A program made the position numbers and the translations under genes. The notes beneath the pieces were generated by a model. The model was not told the origin of the DNA. It did not search any database and was given only the letters and a program-made list of their open reading frames with translations. This document shows, piece after piece, positions 47,028-57,804 of a DNA stretch of 64,000 nucleotides. This DNA comes from Collinsella sp. AF20-14LB (GTDB lineage Bacteria; Actinomycetota; Coriobacteriia; Coriobacteriales; Coriobacteriaceae), in NCBI RefSeq assembly GCF_003459505.1, contig NZ_QRWD01000004.1:94661-158660 (forward strand). Direction: 5' to 3'. Numbering within the stretch: the stretch's first letter is position 1; each line of letters opens with the position of its first letter.

Positions 47028-47522
47028 ATGGCTGCGTCTGTACTGAGTGTACGAGTGGACTCGTCAATTAAAGATTCATTTGCCGAGCTATGCGAAGAAC
47101 TCGGCATGACTTCGTCTGTAGCGGTCAATATGTTTATGAGGCAGATGCTGCGCGAGCGCTCGCTGCCGTTTGTTCCTTCACTTGGCAAAAACTCTGCGAG
47201 CGAAAACGTCGCCGCAGACATTTTGGATACTGCTCAGATTGAGTCAGCCGTCCGTGAGGCGGCCAGCTCGATTCCCGCCATCAAAACCGTGATTCTTTTT
47301 GGCTCGTATGCCCGTGGCGAGGCACGCGCCGATAGTGATATTGACTTGCGTCTCGAAGTCGATCGCGATCAGGGCTTTGGCCTTTTCGCGTTGTCGGCGT
47401 TTGGTGAGGCGGTGCGCAAAGAAACCGGGAGGCAGGTTGACCTCGTCTCGAGTGATCATCTTGATGACGATCTTGCCGCGGTAATCGAGCGCGAAGGAGT
47501 GATCCTTTATGATCGCGCGTAA
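47028..47522 (+). CDS. DinJ/RelB-type antitoxin domain fused to an MNT nucleotidyltransferase
   Basis: Protein of 164 residues with two parts. Residues 1-48 (VLSVRVDSSIKDSFAELCEELGMTSS then VAVNMFMRQMLRERSLPF) form a ribbon-helix-helix of the RelB/DinJ antitoxin type. Residues about 70-164 form a minimal nucleotidyltransferase: ILFGSYARGEARADSDIDL (G92-S93, D104, D106) and RQVDLVSSD with the third acidic residue. Stand-alone MNT proteins are antitoxins that AMPylate HepT; here an operator-binding type domain is attached. AGGAGG sits ahead of the ATG and hepT overlaps the end by 14 bases. GACAATGTC, 47002-47010, could be the operator. Confidence 0.88.
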   Translation: MAASVLSVRVDSSIKDSFAELCEELGMTSSVAVNMFMRQMLRERSLPFVPSLGKNSASENVAADILDTAQIESAVREAASSIPAIKTVILFGSYARGEARADSDIDLRLEVDRDQGFGLFALSAFGEAVRKETGRQVDLVSSDHLDDDLAAVIEREGVILYDRA

Positions 47523-47880
47523 GTCAGACTGTCTCCGCGCCCAAGAGGTCTTGGAGGCCATCGCTGAAACGAACGAGCGCATCAAGGCTTTTGGTATCAC
47601 CGAGGACCAGTTTCTGCATGCGAATGACGTGCGGACGAGGGCGTTGGCGGACTCCCTTTTGATGTGCGCGCTTAGGGTGACGGAAGAAGCGGGCAAGTTG
47701 TCGGAACGCTCGCAGCGGCTTCATCCCGAAATTGAGTGGCGTGGAATTATCGGCATGAGAAATTACCTCGCGCATGATTACGGCAATGTCGACCGATCGG
47801 TTGTTTGGGATGCGGTGACGATGGAGTTCCCGGCGCTGGAACGAGCGTGTAGGCAAATTGTTTCCGAATCCGAGCGATAA
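47509..47880 (+). CDS. hepT: HepT-like HEPN toxin
   Basis: Helical HEPN-domain protein of 123 residues, probable RNase toxin. The catalytic motif is RNYLAHDYG, with R84 and H89 (R-x4-H) and Y91, the residue that MNT partners modify by AMPylation in the characterised HepT/MntA pair. It starts inside the end of the antitoxin gene with GAAGGAG ahead, so both are made together in the order antitoxin then toxin. No truncation is seen. Confidence 0.88.
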   Translation: MIARKSDCLRAQEVLEAIAETNERIKAFGITEDQFLHANDVRTRALADSLLMCALRVTEEAGKLSERSQRLHPEIEWRGIIGMRNYLAHDYGNVDRSVVWDAVTMEFPALERACRQIVSESER

Positions 47881-47932
47881 TCACTTGTCATACCAGCCTG
47901 TTCGCACACGTTTTTTGAGCGCTTGATACGCT

Positions 47933-47948
47933 TTAACCCTGCGGAAAC
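47933..47948 (+). promoter_or_regulatory. Candidate GlnR box upstream of glnA
   Basis: TTAAC-CCTGCG-GAAAC fits the actinobacterial GlnR half-box pair gTnAC-n6-GaAAC with one mismatch, 66 bases before glnA. A second, clear box was not found. A TAGTAT near 47960 may be the -10. Confidence 0.45.
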
Positions 47949-48013
47949 ATTTTTCTGCGATAGTATCTGCGATATAGACCAGTCGAAACCCGCCCGAAAG
48001 AAAGGGGAGCGAC

Positions 48014-49351
48014 ATGAACCAGCAGAACATCGATTACGTACTCCGCTCTGTAGAGCAGCGTGACATCCGCTTTGTGCGTCTGTGGTTTGTCGACATTCTC
48101 GGCCGCCTCAAGAACTTTGCCATTAGCCCTGAGGACCTCGAGGTCGCTTTTGAGGAGGGTATTGGCTTTGACGGCTCGGCCATCGAGGGCTTTGCCACGC
48201 CCGAGGAAGCCGACATGCTGGCGTTCCCCGATGCTTCGACCTTCCAGATCCTGCCGTGGCGCCCGAGCCACAACGGCGTCGCCCGCGTGTTCTGCGATGT
48301 GTGCACTCCCGATCGCAAGCCGTTTGCCGGCGACCCGCGCGATGCCCTGCGCCGCATGTTCCGCAAGGCCGAGAAGGCTGGCTATCTGCTCAACGTGGGT
48401 GCCGAGCTGGAGTATTACTACTTCCCCGACGAGCACACCCCCGAGCCGCTCGACAACGTGGGCTACTTCGATCTTTCGGTGAGCGATGCCGCCCGCGACC
48501 TGCGTCGCAACACGGTCCTCACGCTCGAGAAGATGTCCGTGCCCGTGGAGTACACCTTCCACGCCGCCGGCCGCTCGCAGCACGGCATGAGCTTGCGTCA
48601 CGCCGAGGCCCTGAGCATGTCCGACGCCGTCACCACGGCCAAGCTCATCATTAAGCAGCAGGCCTACGAGAGCGGTTGCCACGCTTCCTTTATGCCCAAG
48701 CCGTTGGCGGGCGAGGACGGCAGCGCCATGTTTTTGCATCAGTCGCTGTTCGACCACGACGGCAACAACGTCTTTTGGGGCGAGGACGACGAGAAGTACC
48801 ACCTCTCCGAAATCGCCAAGCACTACATGGCCGGCATCTTAGCGCACGCGCGCGAGATCAGCGCCATCACCAACCCCACGGTCAACTCGTACAAGCGCAT
48901 CACCACGGGTGGCGACTCCGTGCCGCAGTACGCCACGTGGGGCCTGCGCAACCGCGCGAGTATGGTCCGCATCCCGGTCTACAAGCCCGGCAAGCCGCTG
49001 TCCACGCGCATCGAGCTGCGCAGTCCCGACCCCATGGCCAACCCGTACCTGGTCAACGCCGTCACGCTGGCGGCTGGTCTGGACGGCATCGAGCGCAAGC
49101 TGGAACTCCCGCCCGAGGCCACGGCCGAGACGCTCAAGCTTACCGACCGTCAGATGGTCGAGGCCGGCTACGCGCCGCTGCCGCGCTCGCTCAAAGAGGC
49201 GCTTGACGTGTTTGAGGACTCGCAGTTTATGAAGGATGCCCTCGGCGAGCACATCCACAGCTTCTTCCTCAAAAAGAAGCGCGACGAGTGGCATAAGTTT
49301 GAGTCTACGATCACCGAGTGGGAGATCAAGCACTACCTGGCGAACTCCTAA
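48014..49351 (+). CDS. glnA: Glutamine synthetase, type I
   Basis: Makes glutamine from glutamate, ammonia and ATP. The 445-residue protein has the N-terminal beta-grasp latch (FVDILGRLKNFAI), GIGFDGSAIEGF, the glutamate-binding MSLRHAEAL region, HASFMPKPL, the ATP motif with HQSLF and TNPTVNSYKRIT, and RIPVYKPG. The length and the C-terminal sequence fit the GSI-alpha type and no adenylylation site of the NLYDLP type is seen, so control is likely by transcription and feedback. AAAGGGGAG fixes ATG 48014. A GlnR-like gene follows. Confidence 0.94.
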   Translation: MNQQNIDYVLRSVEQRDIRFVRLWFVDILGRLKNFAISPEDLEVAFEEGIGFDGSAIEGFATPEEADMLAFPDASTFQILPWRPSHNGVARVFCDVCTPDRKPFAGDPRDALRRMFRKAEKAGYLLNVGAELEYYYFPDEHTPEPLDNVGYFDLSVSDAARDLRRNTVLTLEKMSVPVEYTFHAAGRSQHGMSLRHAEALSMSDAVTTAKLIIKQQAYESGCHASFMPKPLAGEDGSAMFLHQSLFDHDGNNVFWGEDDEKYHLSEIAKHYMAGILAHAREISAITNPTVNSYKRITTGGDSVPQYATWGLRNRASMVRIPVYKPGKPLSTRIELRSPDPMANPYLVNAVTLAAGLDGIERKLELPPEATAETLKLTDRQMVEAGYAPLPRSLKEALDVFEDSQFMKDALGEHIHSFFLKKKRDEWHKFESTITEWEIKHYLANS

Positions 49352-49401
49352 TCGCGCTGGCTTGTTCCAGTACGATTGAGCTCATTTCTTTGGAGGCCGA
49401 T

Positions 49402-50064
49402 ATGTCCGAAAAGAGTGCCCTGTTCATGGCGCGCACGACGCGCTTCCACGAGTTTGCCCGCAGCCTGACGACCACCCTGGGTGTCGAGGTGAGCCTGGCC
49501 ACTCCCGATTCGCCAACTGCGGCGCATGACTTTGACCTGCTGATCCTCGATTCCGATGGCATCCGCAGCGACCGCATCGACCAGATTGCCAAGTGGCTTG
49601 ACGATCGCGGCGGTGTCCCCATGCTGGTGATCGTCGACGACGAGGCGCTCGGCACCCTGCGCCTGCCGAATCACGCGCATGCCGACTTTGTATGCCCCAC
49701 GGCGACGCCCAATGAGCTCAAGGCTCGCGCGCAGCGCCTGATGGGCGAGGAGGAGACCGTCACCGCCGACGATGTGCTCAATATCGATAACCTCGAGATT
49801 AACCTGGCTACCTACCAGGTGACACTCGATAACGAGCCCATCGACCTGACGCTGATGGAGTACTCGCTGCTGAGCTTTTTGGCGACGCACCCCAACCGCG
49901 CCTACAGCCGCGAGGTGCTGCTGCACCGCGTGTGGGGCTTTGAGTACTGCGGCGGCACGCGTACCGTCGACGTGCACATTCGACGCATCCGCTCCAAGGT
50001 GGGCCCGCAGATCGCGGCACACATCACCACCGTCCGCGGCGTGGGATATCTGTTTAAGGACTAG
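49402..50064 (+). CDS. glnR: GlnR-like orphan response regulator with atypical receiver
   Basis: Transcription factor of 220 residues. The C-terminal OmpR-type winged helix is complete (LTLMEYSLLSFLATHPNRAYSREVLL and RTVDVHIRRIRSKVG). The receiver-like N-terminal domain keeps an aspartate at residue 50 (LLILDSDG) but lacks the acidic pair near the N-terminus and the conserved lysine after the fifth strand (CPTATPNEL in place of the usual TKPF context). This is how actinobacterial GlnR looks, a regulator that works without phosphorylation. Its place 50 bases after glnA and the GlnR-box-like site before glnA support a nitrogen role. There is no partner kinase. Confidence 0.75.
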   Translation: MSEKSALFMARTTRFHEFARSLTTTLGVEVSLATPDSPTAAHDFDLLILDSDGIRSDRIDQIAKWLDDRGGVPMLVIVDDEALGTLRLPNHAHADFVCPTATPNELKARAQRLMGEEETVTADDVLNIDNLEINLATYQVTLDNEPIDLTLMEYSLLSFLATHPNRAYSREVLLHRVWGFEYCGGTRTVDVHIRRIRSKVGPQIAAHITTVRGVGYLFKD

Positions 50065-50068
50065 ATTT

Positions 50069-50105
50069 CCACCACAAAGGGGACAGGCACCTTTGTGGTG
50101 GTTTT
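50069..50105 (+). terminator. Terminator after the GlnR-like gene
   Basis: CCACCACAAAGG (50069-50080) pairs with CCTTTGTGGTGG (50090-50101), then TTTTG. The loop holds GGGACAGG, linking it to the GGGGAC palindromes. Confidence 0.8.
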
Positions 50106-50219
50106 GCCGCAGGTGCGGGTTCCCTTCGAGTTTGCAGCAGAACTTAAGCCTTCCTAAAAGATTGCGTTCTCGTACACGTACGCCCGCATATTGGGGTACA
50201 ACTCAACGTGAACAATGAT

Positions 50220-50254
50220 GGCCCGCCACATGTTTGGCGGGCCTTTGGTTATTT
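50220..50254 (+). terminator. Hairpin with T-rich tail in the htrA leader
   Basis: GGCCCGCCA (50220-50228) pairs with TGGCGGGCC (50235-50243), followed by TTTGGTTATTT, 19 bases before htrA. It is either a terminator for upstream RNA or a leader attenuator. Confidence 0.55.
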
Positions 50255-50272
50255 GACGAAAGGATCGCAGCT

Positions 50273-51733
50273 ATGAGCGAGAACGATTCCCAGCGTCCCC
50301 AGGATGCGGGCAACGCCGGCGAGACCCAACAGCAGCCGCGTGTGCAGGTAGAGTCGACGCCTGCCGACAGCAACATTCCCTACGTGCAGGCCTACGACAC
50401 GCAGACCGGAAAGCCGCTGGGCAGCCAGCGGGTTGTAAACAAGCACACAGTGGTCAAGACTAAGACCAAAAAGCTGCCGATCTTTATTACGGCGCTTGCC
50501 GGTTGTGCCTGCGGCGCCCTGCTGGTCATTGCGCTCATTATGAGCGGCACGCTCAACATTGGCGGCGGAAAGAATGCCGTGACGGCGGGTGCTTCGGGTT
50601 CATCGACGCAAAAGATTACGATTGATTCCGAGGACACCACGCTGGCCGAGGCCGTTTCTGCCAAGGCCCTGCCCTCCGTGGTTTCCATTACCGCCACTTC
50701 GAGCGGCGGCCAGAATGGCTCGCTTTCGCAGTCTGCCGACGAGTCGAACAACTCGGGCAGCGTCGGTTCGGGCGTTGTGCTCGATACCGAGGGCCACATT
50801 CTCACCAACAACCACGTGGTCGATGGCTACGATCAGTACGTGGTGACCATGGATGACGGCACTACGTACGAGGCCGAGTTCGTGGGCAACGATGCCTCGA
50901 GCGACCTGGCCGTCATCAAGCTCAAGGACGCCGACGCCTCCAAGCTCACCCCGATCGAGATCGGCGATTCCTCCAAGCTCAACGTGGGCGAGTGGGTCAT
51001 GGCGATCGGCTCGCCGTTCGGCAACGAGCAGTCTGTCTCCACGGGCATTGTGTCGGCGCTGTATCGCTCAACGGCCATGAGCTCTACCAACGGTAACACC
51101 ATCTATGCCAACATGATCCAGACCGATGCCGCCATCAACCCGGGCAACTCCGGCGGTGCGCTCGTCAACGACAACGGTGAGCTTGTGGGTATCAACTCGC
51201 TTATCGAGAGCTACTCGGGCTCCAGCTCGGGCGTGGGTTTTGCCATTCCGGTTAACTACGCCAAGAACATTGCCGACCAGATCATCGACGGTAAGACGCC
51301 GGTGCATCCGTACCTGGGCGCCACGCTTTCGAGCGTCAATGCGCTTAACGCCCGCACCAACAAGTTGAGCACCGATAGCGGCGCGTATGTGGCGAGCGTC
51401 GTTGAGGATGGTCCTGCCGCCAAGGCCGGCATTCAGGAGGGCGACGTCATCACCAAGCTGGGCGACGATGAGATTTCGAGCGCCGACGGCCTGATCATCG
51501 CGCTGCGCAGCCACGAGGTGGGCGAGAAGGTCGAGATCACGCTCATGCGCGGCAAGGAAGAGAAGAAGGTCACGGTTGAGCTGGGCTCCGACGAGGAGCT
51601 GCAGAACCAGCAGCAGAACGACAGCGCGACCGATACCGGCAACGGCGGTATTACCGACGAGCAGCTGCGCCAGTATCTGGAGGAGCTGCTTGGCCAGCAG
51701 GGCCAGGGTCAGGGCAACGGCCAGGGTTTCTAA
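50273..51733 (+). CDS. htrA: HtrA/DegP-type serine protease, membrane-anchored
   Basis: Surface quality-control protease of 486 residues. A cytoplasmic hydrophilic start (1-68) leads to one membrane helix (about 69-90) and an extracellular trypsin-like domain with the triad His in LTNNHVVDG, Asp in SSDLAVIKL and Ser in NPGNSGGALVN. One PDZ domain follows (GAYVASVVEDGPAAKAGIQEGDVI) and the tail is rich in Gln/Gly. ATG 50273 has GAAAGGA; an in-frame start 39 bases upstream lies within the hairpin. It is a single-gene unit. Confidence 0.93.
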   Translation: MSENDSQRPQDAGNAGETQQQPRVQVESTPADSNIPYVQAYDTQTGKPLGSQRVVNKHTVVKTKTKKLPIFITALAGCACGALLVIALIMSGTLNIGGGKNAVTAGASGSSTQKITIDSEDTTLAEAVSAKALPSVVSITATSSGGQNGSLSQSADESNNSGSVGSGVVLDTEGHILTNNHVVDGYDQYVVTMDDGTTYEAEFVGNDASSDLAVIKLKDADASKLTPIEIGDSSKLNVGEWVMAIGSPFGNEQSVSTGIVSALYRSTAMSSTNGNTIYANMIQTDAAINPGNSGGALVNDNGELVGINSLIESYSGSSSGVGFAIPVNYAKNIADQIIDGKTPVHPYLGATLSSVNALNARTNKLSTDSGAYVASVVEDGPAAKAGIQEGDVITKLGDDEISSADGLIIALRSHEVGEKVEITLMRGKEEKKVTVELGSDEELQNQQQNDSATDTGNGGITDEQLRQYLEELLGQQGQGQGNGQGF

Positions 51734-51759
51734 CGAGCTGTATCGCACATATCGAGGCC

Positions 51760-51799
51760 AGAGGGGGCTGTTCCGCCAGCGCGGGACAGCCCCTCTTTT
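51760..51799 (+). terminator. Terminator after htrA
   Basis: AGAGGGGGCTGTTCC (51760-51774) pairs with GGGACAGCCCCTCT (51783-51796), then TTTC. Confidence 0.82.
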
Positions 51800-51934
51800 C
51801 GTAGTGATCCATTGGGGATGGAGGAAAACGGATCATTTAGAAACGGCAAGGGCATGGTTTGAACGCGCGATCCACTCCAGTTTGACGGCTGCCGATTCGG
51901 TGCGGTTTGAGACCGCTATTCGGCCCCATCGTGA

Positions 51935-54211
<2,277 letters not shown>

Positions 54212-54233
54212 CGCATCAATAGCCTAATTGAAG

Positions 54234-54270
54234 AACCGCCCGGAAGCACGATGCCTTCCGGGCGGTTTTT
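54234..54270. terminator. Terminator between ligA and the MATE gene
   Basis: AACCGCCCGGAAG (54234-54246) pairs perfectly with CTTCCGGGCGGTT (54255-54267); TTT follows on the plus strand and a T run also exists for the minus strand side only in part. It serves ligA and possibly the convergent MATE gene. Confidence 0.82.
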
Positions 54271-54366
54271 ACTTTACTGGGGCAACGGGCACCGTGATCT
54301 GCGTTACGTAGGTCGCGGGGTCGTCGCTGATGATGTCGTCGATGAGGGCGATCTCGCGTCGCCCCG

Positions 54367-55713
54367 CTACGCTGCCAATTTGTCAAAAGCTCCGCGGCGG
54401 TTGAGCACGGTAAACGCGACAACACAAATGACCGCCGACAGAATCGACCCGCACGGCGAGGCGATGCCCATGGGAAACAGCGTGTCGGAATAGGCATTCG
54501 ACAGCAGCCACGCACCGGGCACGCGAATGAGCGCCACGGCCAGCACGTTGTGCGCAAAGCCGATGTAGCTCTTGCCGTATGCAGCGAAAAAGCCGCTAAA
54601 GCAAATGTGGATGCCGGCAAAGATCGCGTCGAAAATATAGCTGCGCATATAGCCGGTGCCGGCGGCGACCACCGCGGGGTCCTTGGCAAAAAAGCCGATA
54701 AACGCCGGCGCCACCAGCCACATCAGCACCGTGATCAGGCAGCCGTACACCACCGAGATGGTCATGGCGTCCCTGAGTACCTGACGCGCGCGGTCGCCCT
54801 TGCCCGCACCGGCGTTTTGCGCCGTGAGCGCGCTGACGGTAGCGCCCATGGAACTCGGCACGATAAACAAAAAGCTGATCATCTTCTCGACTAGGCCCAC
54901 GGCGGCGGCGTCGACCAGGCCGCGGTGGTTGGCGATGACGGTGATGAACATAAATGCCACCTGGATGCAGCCGTCCTGCACGGCCACGGGCACGCCGATC
55001 TTAAGAATGCTGCCGAGCACCTCGGGCTGGGGGCGCAGGTCGCTGCGCTTAACGTGGATGTTTGTGCGACGGCTCTTGAGCCACACGAGCGCGAGAGCCA
55101 CGCTCGCCGTCTGCGCGATGACTGTGCCGAGTGCCGCGCCTACGGGGCCGAGCCCCATGTGGCCGATAAACAGAAAGTCGAGCGCGATGTTGATGATGCA
55201 CGCCACGCCAATCACGTACATGGGCGAGCGCGAATCGCCTAGGCCGCGAAAGATGGCCGAGAGGATGTTGTACGCGGCGATAAAGGGAATGCCCATAAAG
55301 CAGATACGCAGGTAGGCGGCGGTTCCTTCGACCGCTTCGGCCGGCGTGCCAATGAGTGCCACAATCTGCGGACACAGTGCGAGCAGGACAGCGGCCAGCA
55401 CCACCGAGACACCCATAAACAGCGTGATGGTATTGCCGATGGCGGTCTCGGCACGATCGAAGCGGCGCGAGCCCACGGCGTGGCCGACGATGACCGTCGT
55501 TCCCATGGCCAGACCCACGAGCGTCACGGTAATGATATAGAGCGTCTGCGCGCCGTTGCCCACAGCGGTGATGCCGGCAGCGCCGCTAAACTGCCCCATC
55601 ATGTACAGATCGGCCATGCCGTAGAGCATCTGCAAAAAGTACGAGAGCATATAGGGCAGGGCAAAGACCGCGATGGTCTTGAGGACATTGCCGCGTGTGA
55701 GGTCGTGTTCCAT
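54367..55713 (-). CDS. MATE-family multidrug/metabolite exporter
   Basis: Membrane exporter of 448 residues with twelve helices in two MatE repeats; motifs include ALPYMLSYFLQMLYGMADLYMMG, TLVGLAMGTTVIVGHAVGSRR and LTAQNAGAGKGDRARQVLRD. It expels organic cations or drugs in exchange for Na+ or H+. The promoter is of the MerR type (see next). Between its stop and the terminator, a short open stretch in another minus frame (about 54271-54366) reads like a protein end (REIALIDDIISDDPATYVTQ) and could be a remnant or a frameshifted tail. Confidence 0.9.
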   Translation of the reverse strand: MEHDLTRGNVLKTIAVFALPYMLSYFLQMLYGMADLYMMGQFSGAAGITAVGNGAQTLYIITVTLVGLAMGTTVIVGHAVGSRRFDRAETAIGNTITLFMGVSVVLAAVLLALCPQIVALIGTPAEAVEGTAAYLRICFMGIPFIAAYNILSAIFRGLGDSRSPMYVIGVACIINIALDFLFIGHMGLGPVGAALGTVIAQTASVALALVWLKSRRTNIHVKRSDLRPQPEVLGSILKIGVPVAVQDGCIQVAFMFITVIANHRGLVDAAAVGLVEKMISFLFIVPSSMGATVSALTAQNAGAGKGDRARQVLRDAMTISVVYGCLITVLMWLVAPAFIGFFAKDPAVVAAGTGYMRSYIFDAIFAGIHICFSGFFAAYGKSYIGFAHNVLAVALIRVPGAWLLSNAYSDTLFPMGIASPCGSILSAVICVVAFTVLNRRGAFDKLAA

Positions 55714-55755
55714 GGGCGGGGCACTTTCTGGCTTGGGTCGTTTACGTACCAGTGT

Positions 55756-55786
55756 AGTGAAAACCCTACAACGATTGTAGAGTCAA
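55756..55786 (-). promoter_or_regulatory. MerR-type promoter of the MATE gene
   Basis: Read on the minus strand: TTGACT (55786-55781), 19-base spacer with the perfect dyad CTACAA-TCG-TTGTAG, then TTCACT (55761-55756). An over-long 19-base spacer with a centred dyad is the hallmark of promoters activated by MerR proteins through DNA distortion. No merR gene is adjacent. Confidence 0.7.
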
Positions 55787-55974
55787 GGTTTGTGTTGGCG
55801 GCGAGGCGAAAAAGTCACGCTCGCGTTCATTTCTAATTGAATACGGACGTGCGCCCTGTGAGCATGGCGTCTGCACTAGCCTTGCAGAAATCGATTTCGC
55901 ATCACTTGACACCGCCGCACGGCGCGCCATAATACGTGGGTTTGCGAACAACGTTTGATGGGGGATGAATCTGC

Positions 55975-57804
55975 GTGCGCAATCTCAAGATTTTGTTTTC
56001 CTATCTGGGGACATACCGCCGCGATGCCATACTCGGCGTGCTCTTTGTGACGGCCGAGACGGCGCTCGAGCTGTTTATCCCGGTCATCATGGCAAATATC
56101 ATCGATGTGGGCGTGCCCGCGGGCGACATCAACTACATGCTGTTGCAGGGCACGTATATGTTGGTATGCGCCGCATGTTCGCTGGTACTTGGCTTGGGCT
56201 ATGCACGCACGTCTGCTCGCGTCGCCTCGGGGCTGGGCGCTAACCTGCGCGAGGCGGAGTATCGCAAGATCCAGACGCTCGCTTTTGGCAATCTGGACAA
56301 CTACGACGCCAGCTCGCTTGTCACTCGCATGACCACCGACATCACCGTGATTCAAAACGCTGTAGGTAACGGCTTCCGCCCCATGGTGCGTGGTCCTGTG
56401 ACGCTTATCGTCGGCTTGGTCTATGCGTTGGTGCTGTCGCGTCCGCTCGCTACGGTATTCGCGATTATTCTGCCGGTGCTAGCGATCGTGCTGGGCGTTA
56501 TCACCTACCGCGTCAGCCCGCTCTATCGCCAGTTACAGACTTCGATGGACCATCTCAACGGCGTGGTGCAGGAGGACCTCACCGCCGTGCGCGCCGTCAA
56601 GGCGTACGTGCGCGCCGAGCACGAGGAGGCCAAGTTCGACGCCGTCAATACCGAGCTTGCGCATACGGCGACGAAGACCTTTGGCAACGCTGTGCTCAAC
56701 TTGCCGGTGTTTCAGCTGTCGATGTACGTGGCGGCGCTTTCCATTCTGTGGATCGGCGGTCGCATGATTCTTGCCGGCGAGCTCGGCGTGGGCTCGCTCA
56801 CGGGCTTTATGAGCTACGTGCTGCTGATCATGAACTCGCTCATGATGATTTCCAACGTGTTTTTGCTGCTCACGCGCGCTCTCACGAGTGTGGGCCGTAT
56901 CGCAGAGGTGCTCGATGAAGAGCCCTTTATCGCCAACCCTGCGGGAGACCTCGCGACTGCGGCACCAGCGGACGGCAGTATCGAGTTTCGCGACGTTTCC
57001 TTTAAATACCGCGCGGATGCAGCCGAGGATGTGCTCGAGCATATCGACCTTCGCATTGAGAGCGGCTCGACGGTGGGTATCCTCGGCGGTACGGGTTCGG
57101 GCAAGAGCTCGCTTGTGCAGCTGATTGCGCGCCTGTACGACGCCACCGAGGGCGCCGTGCTTGTGGGCGGACATGACGTGCGTGACTACGACCTGGCTAC
57201 CTTGCGCGACGCGGTGGGCATTGTGCTGCAAAAGAATGTGCTGTTCACGGGCACCGTGCGTGAGAACCTGCAGTGGGGCAATCCGCAGGCGTCGGACGAT
57301 GAGCTCCTCGCGGCTTGCCGCGCGGCGTGCGTGGACGAGTTCCTTGATCGCATCGGCGGGCTGGACGGCGAGTTAGGCCAAGGCGGCGCCGGTGTTTCGG
57401 GTGGCCAGAAGCAACGCCTGTGCATCGCGCGCACGCTGCTCAAGCATCCGCGCGTGCTCATTTTTGATGACTCCACCAGTGCGGTCGATATGGCGACCGA
57501 CGCTAAGATTCGCGAGCACATCGCTCAGATTCCCGATACGACCGTGCTCATCATCGCCCAGCGCATCGCGAGCGTCATGGATGCCGATCGCATTGTGGTG
57601 TTGGACGACGGTCGTGTCCACGGCGTGGGCACGCACGAGGAACTGCTGGCGGGCGACAACATCTACCAGGAGATTTACGCCTCGCAGATGGAGTTTGCGG
57701 GGAACGCGGACGCCGCCGGAGGCAGCGACGATGGCTGCGCGAATGATCCGTTTTCCTCCGTCCCCAGCGGTTCGCTCTTGGAAGGGGGTGAGCGCCATGC
57801 CTAA
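55975..57804 (+). CDS. ABC exporter half-transporter, subunit with changed Walker B
   Basis: Membrane-spanning half-transporter of 609 residues: six helices (about 1-310) and an ATPase domain with Walker A GGTGSGKSS, Q loop VLQKNVLF, signature VSGGQKQR and H loop. Walker B reads VLIFDDSTSAVD: the catalytic glutamate is replaced by aspartate, as in the degenerate site of heterodimeric exporters such as TM287/288. GTG 55975 follows GGGGGATG. The stop overlaps the start of the second subunit by 8 bases, so the two are made together. Confidence 0.9.
   Translation: MRNLKILFSYLGTYRRDAILGVLFVTAETALELFIPVIMANIIDVGVPAGDINYMLLQGTYMLVCAACSLVLGLGYARTSARVASGLGANLREAEYRKIQTLAFGNLDNYDASSLVTRMTTDITVIQNAVGNGFRPMVRGPVTLIVGLVYALVLSRPLATVFAIILPVLAIVLGVITYRVSPLYRQLQTSMDHLNGVVQEDLTAVRAVKAYVRAEHEEAKFDAVNTELAHTATKTFGNAVLNLPVFQLSMYVAALSILWIGGRMILAGELGVGSLTGFMSYVLLIMNSLMMISNVFLLLTRALTSVGRIAEVLDEEPFIANPAGDLATAAPADGSIEFRDVSFKYRADAAEDVLEHIDLRIESGSTVGILGGTGSGKSSLVQLIARLYDATEGAVLVGGHDVRDYDLATLRDAVGIVLQKNVLFTGTVRENLQWGNPQASDDELLAACRAACVDEFLDRIGGLDGELGQGGAGVSGGQKQRLCIARTLLKHPRVLIFDDSTSAVDMATDAKIREHIAQIPDTTVLIIAQRIASVMDADRIVVLDDGRVHGVGTHEELLAGDNIYQEIYASQMEFAGNADAAGGSDDGCANDPFSSVPSGSLLEGGERHA

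Noticed and set aside
57392..57796. N-terminal extension of the second ABC subunit
   Set aside because: It is a shadow frame of the first subunit; ATG 57797 has a good ribosome site and normal family start.
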